Source of the DNA: a virus
DNA length: 22,953 bases
Reading direction: 5' to 3' (one strand)
IMG/VR virus record: IMGVR_UViG_3300029893_000071
Span: 1-22,953 of that record
Shown: one piece after another, positions 14,092 to 22,091 of the stretch
Position numbering within the stretch: position 1 is the stretch's first letter
Layout of the letters: the number at the start of each line of letters is the position of its first letter
Notes under the pieces: model-generated
Seen by the model: the letters and a program-made list of their open reading frames with translations, nothing else
Told to the model about the DNA's origin: nothing
The model's database searches: none
Position numbers and translations under genes: made by a program

Positions 14092-14222
14092 GATAATTTT
14101 CCATGCTGTTACTAATTCTCTCTATTAAAGATGATATCATTGTCCACCAAAAATATGTAATTAATTTTATCTAAATCTATTAAACTATCATATTCAAATT
14201 AATATATTTTATTTTTTATATT
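14092..14222 (-). other. Remnant of a small gene after the metallophosphoesterase
   Basis: Downstream of the metallophosphoesterase stop, the same frame reads F-E-Y-D-S-L-I-D-L-D-K-I-N-Y-I-F-L-V-D-N-D and then changes frame to S-S-L-I-E-R-I-S-N-S-M-E-N-Y-H-D-L-Q-N-N, ending at TAA. This looks like a former gene of about 50 aa. Its original start may have been the GTG at the metallophosphoesterase stop. Confidence 0.4.
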
Positions 14223-15308
14223 TCACCAATTTAATATTTGGTTTTCATTTCTTTCATACCATTTACCTCCGACTACACAATGATTAAAAGTAGTGTTAAT
14301 ATATTCATTTTGTACAAATTTATCATTAATTTGTAAATGACTTATTAAAAATCCGTTTGTCCATTTATTACCATGTGTATATTCTGCATTTCTCAGACAC
14401 ATTGCCCCGGATTGTACTAATTCGTAATTTCCTACAGAAGCATTCCAAACAGATTCACAATGATATTTATGATTATGTCCATATACAGTATTCATTCCAA
14501 ATTCTCTAGTTGGATAATGTGTATAAGCAATACATCCATGTTTAATAATATAATTTTTAGAAATTTCTTTTTTGATATCAGATTCTTTGTAAACTGATAA
14601 ATCGTTTCTTGAAATAAAATTTATTTCATATTTATCTAATCCTAATAAAGTAGATAATGTAAATCCGTGTAAATCTGATAATATATTTAACATTTGCGGA
14701 GATTGTTGATACAAATGTCTTAATATTACTGTTTCGTGATTTCCTGCTATAAAATCAATTTGGGCGTCTGGAATTATATTTCTAATGTTTTCTAAAAAAG
14801 CATGAACCCATTTAATAGATTTAATTAGATTCCATTTACGAACGTCTACATTAAATCTATTAAATTCATAAGATTCAAAAATATCTCCTCCTAACACTAA
14901 ACTAGTGGGCTGAACTCTTTTCAATACATCATAAAAAACATTAACAGAAAACTCATCTGCTTTGATATCATGAAAATCAGAAGCAAAAACAATAGTTTGA
15001 AATTTTTTAGAACAAGGTCTTAGATATTTATCTTCATAAGACATTTTTTCTTCATTATATTTTCTAATACTATCATTAGAAACATTATAGGCAACATTAT
15101 CAAGAAATTTTCTTTGATATCTAGTCAATTCAATTCCTGCTTGCCTTTTAAATTCTAAGAACGTCCCAAAATGTTTATAAACATATTTTTCTGGGCATAA
15201 AGAATTTTCACGAAAAAACGATCTTGTTATAATTTTCTTAGGACATTCTTCAAAAAGTCTTAATAATTCTTCAATACAATCTTCTCTGGTCCATTCATTT
15301 TCTACCAT
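14223..15308 (-). CDS. Metallophosphoesterase with N-terminal DNA-binding-like repeat
   Basis: A 361-aa calcineurin-like phosphoesterase. Metal ligands are visible in order: S-D-F-H-D (110-114), L-G-G-D-I-F-E (139-145), A-G-N-H-E (188-192), T-H at 263-264 and Y-G-H-N-H (276-280). Residues about 5-60 (W-T-R-E-D-C-I-E-E-L-L-R-L-F-E ... K-H-F-G-T-F-L-E-F-K-R-Q-A-G-I) resemble the homing-endonuclease-associated repeat, a small helical DNA-binding module. A DNA phosphoesterase or nuclease role is plausible; it is distinct from gp47. It ends at TGA; read-through would add eight codons to TAA at 14199-14201. Promoter-like TATAAATA lies 28 nt upstream. Confidence 0.85.
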   Translation of the reverse strand: MVENEWTREDCIEELLRLFEECPKKIITRSFFRENSLCPEKYVYKHFGTFLEFKRQAGIELTRYQRKFLDNVAYNVSNDSIRKYNEEKMSYEDKYLRPCSKKFQTIVFASDFHDIKADEFSVNVFYDVLKRVQPTSLVLGGDIFESYEFNRFNVDVRKWNLIKSIKWVHAFLENIRNIIPDAQIDFIAGNHETVILRHLYQQSPQMLNILSDLHGFTLSTLLGLDKYEINFISRNDLSVYKESDIKKEISKNYIIKHGCIAYTHYPTREFGMNTVYGHNHKYHCESVWNASVGNYELVQSGAMCLRNAEYTHGNKWTNGFLISHLQINDKFVQNEYINTTFNHCVVGGKWYERNENQILNW

Positions 15309-15336
15309 AAAAATTCCAAGTTGTTAATATAAAAAC

Positions 15337-15344
15337 TATTTATA
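15337..15344 (-). promoter_or_regulatory. Possible late promoter before metallophosphoesterase
   Basis: TATAAATA on the minus strand, overlapping the end of the preceding gene by a few nt short of its stop and 28 nt from the ATG at 15308. It matches the T4 late consensus, but chance occurrence is likely in this base composition. Confidence 0.3.
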
Positions 15345-15347
15345 TCC

Positions 15348-15776
15348 TTATCCTAAACAAATTAGTGTGAAGTTTTCATCATATCTAGTATAAGAATATA
15401 TTTTTTTGATAAGCGAAGATAAAGAATTTTCCTTAATAAACGAATAATCATCTATCCATAAATTTCTTATTATAAAATATTCTCCAAATCCTATATTAAA
15501 GTCTTTCAATGTAGTTACTCCAGATAAACAATCTATATGATTTGTATTATACAATTTATTAGGAGTAATAACAAAATCTCCTTTTCTATAATTATTTTTT
15601 ATATAAGTCGTTTTACCAACTACTCTTCCGATATTAACATTTACAGTACAATATTCCTTTATCCACTCTTATTTAGAATAACTATCTTTATTAATCACAG
15701 AAGATCTAACTGCTAAATTTAACATTCTAAGATTATCTACTAAATCTGAAAAATTTTTATAAATATATTGGTTCAT
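15348..15776 (-). pseudogene. P-loop NTPase-like gene interrupted by one TAA
   Basis: A 143-codon frame begins M-N-Q-Y-I-Y-K-N-F-S-D-L-V at 15776, overlapping the PDF stop (ATGA), and ends with TAA at 15348-15350. Its sole defect is TAA at 15669-15671 (codon 36) between D-S-Y-S-K and E-W-I-K-E-Y-C. Downstream is a Walker A-like N-I-G-R-V-V-G-K-T-T-Y-I and a Walker B-like N-L-W-I-D-D-Y-S, spaced as in a small ATPase. A CAA to TAA change would explain the stop. If translation restarts at the TTG of 15554, the Walker A would be lost. The protein's role is unknown. Confidence 0.7.
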
Positions 15777-16384
15777 TTTAATCTCATCAGCTCTTTAAAA
15801 TTATAATTAAACCCATATTTTTTAGCTTTTTTAACTGCAGCTTCTAACTTTATTTTAGAAATTCCCTTAAAAAAGGGTTCTCCTAAAATATGTTGAAATT
15901 CGTGTACTATAATTCTTGCTGTTAATCCACTAAATTCCTGTACATGATATTCTCCATTAAAATCTTGATATTTTAAAGTGATATAATTAGGTCGTTTGAT
16001 ATAAACGCCCAATCCAGGAAAAGATAAACAAGATTCACAAAAAAGAGAAGTTTCTTCTGAATATTTAATAATTTCTGGATTAAAAAACGTTACAATATCA
16101 TCCAAATAACCAATAGAAAAAATTCTAAAATTAATTCCAATTTGATTGGCAGATAATCCATATCCTTTATAATATTTAAGATTTTCTTCCATTACCAACG
16201 CTACTTGTTTAGCTGGAGGAATATCATGATTAGTAAAATTATAATATGGAAGATTTTTATCATATAAAACCGGATTATTATATTCTAATAATTTAAAAAT
16301 ATGAACCCCAATTTTATCATCTTGTAATTTTTGTTCTTGAACTTTTTCATAATCCAAAGTTTTGTATACATATTCTTCAACCAT
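15773..16384 (-). CDS. def: Peptide deformylase
   Basis: A 203-aa metalloenzyme that removes the formyl group from the N-terminal Met of new proteins. All three signature motifs are present: G-Y-G-L-S-A-N-Q (74-81), E-S-C-L-S (117-121, the Cys binds the metal) and H-E-F-Q-H (161-165, two His ligands and the catalytic Glu). Phage-encoded deformylases are well known in cyanophages and other T4-like phages and are thought to sustain maturation of host or phage proteins. Its ATG overlaps the TGA of the Cys-rich gene, and its own TGA overlaps the next ATG, so it sits in a tightly coupled operon. A longer N-terminus than the minimal phage enzymes is present. Confidence 0.95.
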   Translation of the reverse strand: MVEEYVYKTLDYEKVQEQKLQDDKIGVHIFKLLEYNNPVLYDKNLPYYNFTNHDIPPAKQVALVMEENLKYYKGYGLSANQIGINFRIFSIGYLDDIVTFFNPEIIKYSEETSLFCESCLSFPGLGVYIKRPNYITLKYQDFNGEYHVQEFSGLTARIIVHEFQHILGEPFFKGISKIKLEAAVKKAKKYGFNYNFKELMRLK

Positions 16385-16586
16385 AATTAATCCATTCTCC
16401 TTTTATAAAATTAAGCTTCCTAATATAAATTTTATTTAAAGTATCTTCATCTAATTTATATCCGCAACAATGTTTAGTTAATTCCCTTTCTGCTCCTCCG
16501 CAAATTTCGCAATATTTTAAATCTCCATCACAAAATTTACATCCGTATTTATTACAACTGCATTTATAATATAAATGTTCATTCAT
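16377..16586 (-). CDS. Small Cys-rich (zinc-binding) conserved phage protein
   Basis: A 69-aa protein with paired cysteines: K-C-S-C, G-C-K-F-C, Y-C-E-I-C-G-G-A-E and H-C-C-G-Y-K. The stretch C-x-x-C-G-G-A-E ... L-T-x-H-C-x-G followed by a G-E-W near the end matches a small phage family I recognise by sight, thought to be zinc-binding but without known function. I chose ATG 16586, which has AGAGGAG upstream, over an in-frame start 18 nt earlier lying over that Shine-Dalgarno. It terminates at TGA overlapping the deformylase ATG (ATGGTTGA), good evidence that TGA is a working stop here. Confidence 0.75.
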   Translation of the reverse strand: MNEHLYYKCSCNKYGCKFCDGDLKYCEICGGAERELTKHCCGYKLDEDTLNKIYIRKLNFIKGEWINYG

Positions 16587-16623
16587 AACATCTCCTCTTT
16601 CCAAATACTAATATTAATTATCA

Positions 16624-17157
16624 TTATTCCCAATCCCATTGAACATCTTTTAATACTTTACCATTATTTTTATAAACATTTTCTAAGTAATCAATTTCAG
16701 ATAATTTAGATCTTAATCTAATATAAACATTTCCTTCATATACTAAAGGAGTTGAACTTCCTTTAAAATAATTTCCTACATCATGATAAAATTGTAAATC
16801 TTTATCATGTTTAAATTTAATAACAGGAAAATTTCTTTCTCCAAATAAATCTTCAACAGGGGTTCCTATATTTAATCTACATTCTTCATAAGTTTCATAT
16901 TCATCAATTAATGATAATTTTTCGCCAATATGTCCAAAATGTTCAGAATACCATTCATTTGGTATAATATTATACATATACCCTTCCAATTCAAAAGTTT
17001 TATTATCATATTTTAATTTATAAATTGTTTGTAAATGTGTCGGGATACCTGCAATAAACTTATTTTCTAAATATAAATTATAAAGGGGTTTGTTAATAGG
17101 ATCATTAAGATAATCTTCTACAGAATTATATTCTTTGGTATTAGACTGTCTCTCCAT
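16624..17157 (-). CDS. Hypothetical protein, 177 aa
   Basis: A 177-aa soluble acidic protein with no recognised motif. It starts M-E-R-Q-S-N-T-K-E-Y-N-S-V-E-D-Y-L-N-D-P and contains a Y-N-I-I-P-N-E-W-Y-S-E-H-F-G-H-I-G-E-K-L stretch and a V-Y-I-R-L-R-S-K strand; it ends D-V-Q-W-D-W-E. The ATG overlaps the 3' end of the upstream interrupted gene by 17 nt, without a clear Shine-Dalgarno, which implies coupling. Between gp46 and peptide deformylase, it is likely an accessory early gene. Confidence 0.65.
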   Translation of the reverse strand: MERQSNTKEYNSVEDYLNDPINKPLYNLYLENKFIAGIPTHLQTIYKLKYDNKTFELEGYMYNIIPNEWYSEHFGHIGEKLSLIDEYETYEECRLNIGTPVEDLFGERNFPVIKFKHDKDLQFYHDVGNYFKGSSTPLVYEGNVYIRLRSKLSEIDYLENVYKNNGKVLKDVQWDWE

Positions 17158-17368
17158 TGCAGTATTGGGAATATTTTCTACTAACTAATTTCACTTTTCT
17201 TTTATAATTATCCATGTCTAAATAGTCTATATTAAAAATATTATCAATATATCCTGAAGCTAAATATTAGGTTCCTTTTTCTAAAATAGCCCAAACTTTG
17301 TCTTTATTTTCAATTCTTTTGTTGTTAACCCAACCAATTCCAAAATGTTTAATAATAACAGTATACAT
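17141..17368 (-). pseudogene. Small gene downstream of gp46 with one in-frame TAA
   Basis: A 76-codon frame, M-Y-T-V-I-I-K-H-F-G-I-G-W-V-N-N-K, overlaps the gp46 stop (TAATG) and runs to TAA at 17141-17143. The only interruption is TAA at 17267-17269 (codon 34) between E-K-G-T and Y-L-A-S-G-Y-I-D-N; CAA to TAA would explain it. As it stands a 33-aa peptide results. Family unknown; beta-rich start and helical end. Confidence 0.6.
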
Positions 17369-19080
17369 TATAATATCTCCTCAATTCTACTAAAATTCTT
17401 ATTTTTACTAATCTTAATTTTTCTATCAAAATGTTCATCTAACATTTCATTTTTATGAGAAATAATAAAAATATTTTGGTTCTCAAATAATGAGATTAAT
17501 TTAAACAAATCCTCTACACATTGTCCATCTCCGGAGCCATCTGCAACTTCATCCATTATCAATAAATTACAATTAACAGAATTTTTAATTTTCGCTATAT
17601 CCCTAAAAGCAAACAAAATAGCCAAATTAATTCTTAATTTTTCTCCTTCAGAAAAAGAATTAATTTTATATTCATCCATATATCTACTTTTAATAACTTC
17701 TTCAAAAGATTCATTAAAATAAAATGAAACAAAAAAATTCATTTCATTCAAATAATGATTTATCCTTTTATTAAGAATAGGAATATATTGTTTAATAATT
17801 AAACTTTTAATTCCATCGTCTTTCAACATTTCTAATATAAAATCATAATGATTCTTATCATTTTCTAAATTATTATTTTCTAAAACTAATCTGTCTAATT
17901 TATTTTCAAATACTTTTATTTCTTTATAATATTCCTCTAAATCTGTTTTATTATTTAATTCTTTTATTTCTTTATAAAATTTTTCTATATTGAAATTATA
18001 ATTTTTAATATCAGAATCTATTCTACTAACATTATTTCTTATATTATTAATTTCTTCAATTATTTTTTCAATCTCTAATATCTTATTTTTTAATATTTTT
18101 AATCCGTTATCTACTTTATTTTTCTTCTCATTATAAATAATTAATTCTTCTTTATTTTTTATTAATATATTATTTTTAAATTCTAGATTTAAAGATTGTT
18201 TACAAGTAGGGCATTCGTCATAATTTTCGTAAAAAGAATTTTCTTTTATTATTCTTTTCTCTTCCGATTCTACTTTAGCTTTTATTTTTATTCCTTTTTG
18301 TTGTTTTTCATAAACTTCTTGTTTATTAGAAATCTTATCTAATAATTCAGTTATCTGTGAATCTAAAAATTGTTTCTTAATTTCTAATTCTTTAATATTT
18401 TCTTTATATAAAGATATATCACTATTTCTTTTATCAATTAATTCTTCATTATTCTTTTTTTGTGAATCAATAACTTTTTGATTAGATTTTATTTTCTCTT
18501 TAATTAAAGTTTTTTCATGTTCTAAATCTAGAAGTTCCTTTTTAATATCCTTTAATTTTTCTTTAACTAATCCATTCATAAAAGAAAAAATTTTAATATC
18601 TAATAATTCTTCTACTAATTCTCTTCTATCTGCTAGAGATAAATCCATAAAAGATGCATATTTAGCAGAACCTAATATAACTACATTAATAAAAGTTTTA
18701 TAATTAATACCTAATATAGTTTCTAATATTTTTTGATAGTCGTTAATATTATTAGGAGAAGGAATTAAATTATCATTCTTATATATTTGAAATATATTAG
18801 GTTTAATTCCTCTGATTATTTTATAAAATTTATTATTATTTTCAAAATATAATTCTACTACACAATCTTTTTTATTTATAGAATTGATAATATCAGATTT
18901 GTTAATTTTTCTATACGGTTTCCCGTATAGAGAAAAAACAATAGCGTCTAATAAGACTGATTTTCCAGAACCATTAGAAGCAGAAATTATATTAGTTTTA
19001 TAATTATCTAATATAATTTCTGTATAATAATTACCATAACTAAAAAAATTCTTAAATTTTATTTTTTTTAATACTAACAA
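17368..19080 (-). CDS. 46: Recombination endonuclease subunit gp46 (SbcC/Rad50-like)
   Basis: A 570-aa SMC-like ATPase, close to T4 gp46 (560 aa). With gp47 it resects DNA ends for recombination-dependent replication and degrades host DNA. Walker A S-A-S-N-G-S-G-K-S at 33-41, the Q-loop region L-G-S-A-K-Y near 136-141, long coiled coils at about 165-285 and 300-415, the zinc-hook C-P-T-C at 290-293, ABC signature F-S-E-G-E-K at 476-481, Walker B L-L-I-M-D-E at 506-511, then I-I-S-H-K. No ATG fits: TTG at 19080 is the likely start, with AAGG 10 nt upstream. This long, homopolymer-rich gene is undamaged. Confidence 0.96.
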   Translation of the reverse strand: MLVLKKIKFKNFFSYGNYYTEIILDNYKTNIISASNGSGKSVLLDAIVFSLYGKPYRKINKSDIINSINKKDCVVELYFENNNKFYKIIRGIKPNIFQIYKNDNLIPSPNNINDYQKILETILGINYKTFINVVILGSAKYASFMDLSLADRRELVEELLDIKIFSFMNGLVKEKLKDIKKELLDLEHEKTLIKEKIKSNQKVIDSQKKNNEELIDKRNSDISLYKENIKELEIKKQFLDSQITELLDKISNKQEVYEKQQKGIKIKAKVESEEKRIIKENSFYENYDECPTCKQSLNLEFKNNILIKNKEELIIYNEKKNKVDNGLKILKNKILEIEKIIEEINNIRNNVSRIDSDIKNYNFNIEKFYKEIKELNNKTDLEEYYKEIKVFENKLDRLVLENNNLENDKNHYDFILEMLKDDGIKSLIIKQYIPILNKRINHYLNEMNFFVSFYFNESFEEVIKSRYMDEYKINSFSEGEKLRINLAILFAFRDIAKIKNSVNCNLLIMDEVADGSGDGQCVEDLFKLISLFENQNIFIISHKNEMLDEHFDRKIKISKNKNFSRIEEIL

Positions 19081-19166
19081 TTTAATATAACCTTATTTTC
19101 AATTTTTATATAATATTCATCTAATAATTCATCCATATATTCATATAAAATATATAAAAGATTCAT
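19074..19166 (-). CDS. Possible 30-aa protein between 47 and 46
   Basis: An ATG at 19166 begins M-N-L-L-Y-I-L-Y-E-Y-M-D-E-L-L-D-E-Y-Y-I-K-I-E-N-K and ends at TAG (19074-19076) after overlapping the gp46 TTG. The amphipathic acidic helix looks protein-like and fills the 100-nt gap between 47 and 46, where T4 also has small ORFs. No convincing Shine-Dalgarno; it could simply carry ribosomes to the weak gp46 TTG start. Confidence 0.4.
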   Translation of the reverse strand: MNLLYILYEYMDELLDEYYIKIENKVILNC

Positions 19167-19182
19167 GATAATAATATTTTTT

Positions 19183-20226
19183 TCATAAATTCTCTGCTTC
19201 TCTATATAATTCTTCGAATCTAATTTTGAGGTATTCTTTATCTAATCCATTTAATTCTATATTAGAAATATATTCATTCCAAATTTCTAAAGTGTTTTTA
19301 CTTTCTATAACAAAATTTTCGTTGTTATTTTCAACTAAAAATTCCTTTTCTATTATATTTACATTATAACATATTTCATTCAACTTATCAACATATTCTT
19401 TGAATTTTTCTTTGTTTTCTTTTTCAAGAACAATTAATTTTACATAACTATCCTTATATTCTTCATAATTTAATTTTAAATTATCTGTATATTCAATTTT
19501 ATGATATAATCTATAAAAATTTTTTATATATTCTAATCTGATTTCATCTAATACAAAAAATCCTTTTTCTTCTTCTAAAGAAGCCCAGGTATCTTGATAA
19601 GGTTGTCCTATATATAAAATATTATCTTTTTCTTGTTTGTAATGAAAATGTCCAGCAAACACCTTATGATATTTTTTAAATAATTTCTTATCCATTCCAT
19701 TAGAACATTCAATTCCATATTTAGAAAATCTTAATCCATTAATTTCAGGATGCGCAAAACAATATTTAGATTTAGATTTTTTAATAAATTCAAATATTTG
19801 TTCTTCGTTATCTTTACATACCCAAGGTATTAAATCGAATTTAATATTACTGATATTAATAGTAGATGGATTAGAATATATACTAATATTGTCATAATAT
19901 CCTATATCTTTAATTAATAATTCTGGAGAATTGATTGATAAATCATGTTTATTAGATTTATCATGATTACCAATAATAATATGCGTTTCAATAGAATATT
20001 CTTTTAATTTATCAAAGAAAAATTCTCTGCATTGTTTAAGAGTATTATATTGAATATGTTTAGGATTATCAAATAAATCTCCTAGTTGAACAAGTATTTT
20101 TATATCATTATCTAATAAATAAGGAAAAAATACTTGTTCGAAAAACTTTCTCTGATAATTAAGTATATTTTCATTGCCATTTTTCATTCCAAAATGAAGA
20201 TCTCCTAATATAGCTATTTTATTCAT
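19183..20226 (-). CDS. 47: Recombination endonuclease subunit gp47 (SbcD/Mre11-like)
   Basis: A 347-aa metallophosphoesterase nuclease (T4 gp47 is 339 aa), partner of gp46 in processing DNA ends. Mre11 motifs in order: G-D-L-H-F-G (8-13), Q-L-G-D-L-F-D (47-53), I-I-G-N-H-D (84-89), F-A-H-P-E (157-161) and A-G-H-F-H (191-195). D-L-I-P-W (131-135) and Y-I-G-Q-P-Y are shared with T4. The end E-E-L-Y-R-E-A matches T4 (N-Q-L-Y-V-E-A). It ends at TGA; reading this as Trp leads into non-protein-like sequence with three more TGAs, so TGA functions as stop. Its ATG overlaps the TGA of the preceding damaged gene. Confidence 0.95.
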   Translation of the reverse strand: MNKIAILGDLHFGMKNGNENILNYQRKFFEQVFFPYLLDNDIKILVQLGDLFDNPKHIQYNTLKQCREFFFDKLKEYSIETHIIIGNHDKSNKHDLSINSPELLIKDIGYYDNISIYSNPSTINISNIKFDLIPWVCKDNEEQIFEFIKKSKSKYCFAHPEINGLRFSKYGIECSNGMDKKLFKKYHKVFAGHFHYKQEKDNILYIGQPYQDTWASLEEEKGFFVLDEIRLEYIKNFYRLYHKIEYTDNLKLNYEEYKDSYVKLIVLEKENKEKFKEYVDKLNEICYNVNIIEKEFLVENNNENFVIESKNTLEIWNEYISNIELNGLDKEYLKIRFEELYREAENL

Positions 20227-20369
20227 AAAAACTCTATGTCTTTTATTTTTCCGTTATCATCATAAATAATTTTTTATATGAAATTCCGTTGAGTTTATAA
20301 ACTTCTAAAAATTTAAATGATACCATATGATAAATATCTTGATATATTATTAATAGTAACTTCTGACAT
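20223..20369 (-). pseudogene. Small gene before gp47 with two frameshifts
   Basis: It starts M-S-E-V-T-I-N-N-I-S 1 nt after the previous stop. A frame change near 20334 gives Q-D-I-Y-H-M-V-S-F-K-F-L-E-V-Y-K-L-N-G-I-S-Y-K-K, and one missing A in the A6 run near 20268-20273 restores I-Y-D-D-N-G-K-I-K-D-I-E-F-L and a TGA overlapping the gp47 ATG. The repaired protein is about 50 aa and beta-rich. The coding pattern on both sides of each indel is excellent, so damage is recent or an error. Family unknown. Confidence 0.6.
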
Positions 20370-20370
20370 A

Positions 20371-20925
20371 TTAACATCCTCTATATAAATTAGTCATAAA
20401 ATTATCCCATTCTTCTTTATTCATAATTTTATTCTCATTTTTCATTGCTTTGTCCAATGCTTCTCTTTTTGTATAGGAATATGATAATCCTGTATTAAAT
20501 TTATACATTTTTCTACCATCTATTAATTCAATTTCATTAATATTAACATAATTTTCTAACAACCAATTTACCTTTCTCATTTCAGAATGAAATTTTTTCA
20601 ACGAGTCATCTATTCCCCAATAAAGTTTATCTTCTGCTGATTTAGGATTAATTAAATAAGTTAAATCATTATATCCTCCAGCTCCTAAATAAGACGAAAC
20701 TTTCCTCAAAACATTATCATATCTATAACTTAACTCACGATAACAAGTTAAAGCAAAAAAATTTAATTCTATTAAATTATCATTATTAGTATATTTTTTA
20801 TATAATTCTCTTAACTTAGAATCTTCTTCTAAAAATCCTTTCTCTTCATATTCCTCATACTCTTGAATTAAATTAACTAATAAATCATTATCAATTTCTG
20901 ATCTAATAAATGCTAACATGTCCAT
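20371..20925 (-). CDS. Hypothetical protein, 184 aa
   Basis: A soluble, helical, acidic protein (M-D-M-L-A-F-I-R-S-E-I-D-N-D-L-L, then a Glu-rich Y-E-E-Y-E-E-K segment). A V-S-S-Y-L-G-A-G-G-Y-N-D-L loop and S-A-E-D-K-L-Y-W-G-I-D-D at its centre are distinctive and probably conserved in the phage family, but I cannot assign a function. GGAGG before the ATG is one of the strongest Shine-Dalgarno sites here, implying high expression. It lies two genes upstream of the recombination pair 47/46. Confidence 0.7.
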   Translation of the reverse strand: MDMLAFIRSEIDNDLLVNLIQEYEEYEEKGFLEEDSKLRELYKKYTNNDNLIELNFFALTCYRELSYRYDNVLRKVSSYLGAGGYNDLTYLINPKSAEDKLYWGIDDSLKKFHSEMRKVNWLLENYVNINEIELIDGRKMYKFNTGLSYSYTKREALDKAMKNENKIMNKEEWDNFMTNLYRGC

Positions 20926-20928
20926 AGA

Positions 20929-21092
20929 TTATTCCTCCACACATTCTTTACAACCAAGATAACAAATCATTTCTGGTAATGGATCGTTTTCATATCTAGC
21001 AATCCTTTCCATTCTTCTAATATTGATCTTATTAAGATTAATTCATCTAATTCTATAAACAATGTTGCAGAATTTCGTTTTTTATAATTCAT
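20929..21092 (-). pseudogene. Small gene with one frameshift (unknown)
   Basis: It begins M-N-Y-K-K-R-N-S-A-T-L-F-I-E-L-D-E-L and, after one missing base near 21035-21045, continues N-L-N-K-I-N-I-R-R-M-E-R-I-A-R-Y-E-N-D-P-L-P-E-M-I-C-Y-L-G-C-K-E-C-V-E-E to TAA 20929-20931. The 164-nt length is one short of whole codons. The C-terminal C-Y-L-G-C-K-E-C may bind zinc. Its ATG lies 3 nt after the preceding TGA, in the same frame. Family unknown. Confidence 0.55.
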
Positions 21093-21095
21093 AAA

Positions 21096-22085
21096 TCATC
21101 GATTATTTTTAATAAAATTTTTAATTTCTTCTGTGCTAGTATTTAATATCCATTCATTAAATTTATCTTCACTTCCAATTGAATCCTTTAACTTTTTAAT
21201 ATGTTTTCCTAAATCTTTTCCTTCTAAACCTGATATCTCGTATACTAATTTTCCATTGAATTTTTCTTTTACAAGTTTTCTAGTATAAAATTTTTCTAGT
21301 TCTTTATTATATTCATATTTAAATCCAGGAAATTTTTCAAAAGCTTCTAATAATTTCTCTTGTTTAATTTCTTCATAATAATCAAATCCTGTTTCTTCAT
21401 ATGTTTCTAACCATTCTAAATATTGAATATAAGTTTTTCTTTTTCTATCTCTAACTCTAGACTTATGACCCCTATTTCCTAATAAATAATACTCTTTATT
21501 GTGATATTTAGAAGATGAAGCATATTTAAATATATCTTCTAACTCATAGAAATTACCATAATATTTTGTATCATATCCTAAAAAATCTAAAGCAGAATAA
21601 AATACTTCTGTTATATTAATATCACATATTTTAGAACAAATATTATCTTTATCTCTTAAAGTGTAATACAATCCTTCATGACCAAATTTAAATCCTAATT
21701 TATGAGCAACTACCCCAATAAAATTTCCTAAATCATTATATGCAAAATAATTATAAGCAAAAGCAAATTTAAACCTTGAAACTTTTATAAAATCAATTTG
21801 GAAATTTCCTTTTGGAGTTGGATAAGCAATTGAAACCACAGGACCATTTTTAATTATTTCTATAGGATTAATCTTATCAATCACTTTATATAAGTTATCA
21901 AAATTATTATATTCAAAATATAATATATCCATATCTCCAAAACTATCTTTATTTTCATATGATTTAATCAATTCTGCTTTAGATTTATAACCATTAGAAT
22001 TAAAAATGTTAAAGATCTCATTATAAACTTGTAAATATTCTTTTTTATCTAATCTAATCGAATTTTTAATAGCATTTCCGCCCAT
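21096..22085 (-). CDS. Nucleotidyltransferase-fold phage protein
   Basis: A 329-aa protein resembling a conserved phage family with a nucleotidyltransferase-like core. Landmarks: M-G-G-N-A-I-K-N at the start, K-D-S-F-G-D-M-D-I-L at 47-55 (G50, D51 and D53 as the NTase metal-binding pattern), F-Q-I-D-F-I at 95-100 (third acidic residue D98), then Y-F-A-Y-N-D-L-G-N-F-I-G-V-V-A-H-K-L-G at 113-131. The C-terminal half is helical and Lys/Glu-rich, like the accessory domain of tRNA nucleotidyltransferases. Substrate unknown. GGTG precedes the ATG. It terminates at TGA, 3 nt before the next ATG. Confidence 0.75.
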   Translation of the reverse strand: MGGNAIKNSIRLDKKEYLQVYNEIFNIFNSNGYKSKAELIKSYENKDSFGDMDILYFEYNNFDNLYKVIDKINPIEIIKNGPVVSIAYPTPKGNFQIDFIKVSRFKFAFAYNYFAYNDLGNFIGVVAHKLGFKFGHEGLYYTLRDKDNICSKICDINITEVFYSALDFLGYDTKYYGNFYELEDIFKYASSSKYHNKEYYLLGNRGHKSRVRDRKRKTYIQYLEWLETYEETGFDYYEEIKQEKLLEAFEKFPGFKYEYNKELEKFYTRKLVKEKFNGKLVYEISGLEGKDLGKHIKKLKDSIGSEDKFNEWILNTSTEEIKNFIKNNR

Positions 22086-22091
22086 AATAAT

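Noticed and set aside
15348-15554. Separate 68-aa gene starting at TTG 15554
   Set aside because: The frame is open and protein-like far upstream to the ATG at 15776 apart from one TAA, and no Shine-Dalgarno suits the TTG. Treated as part of the interrupted gene.
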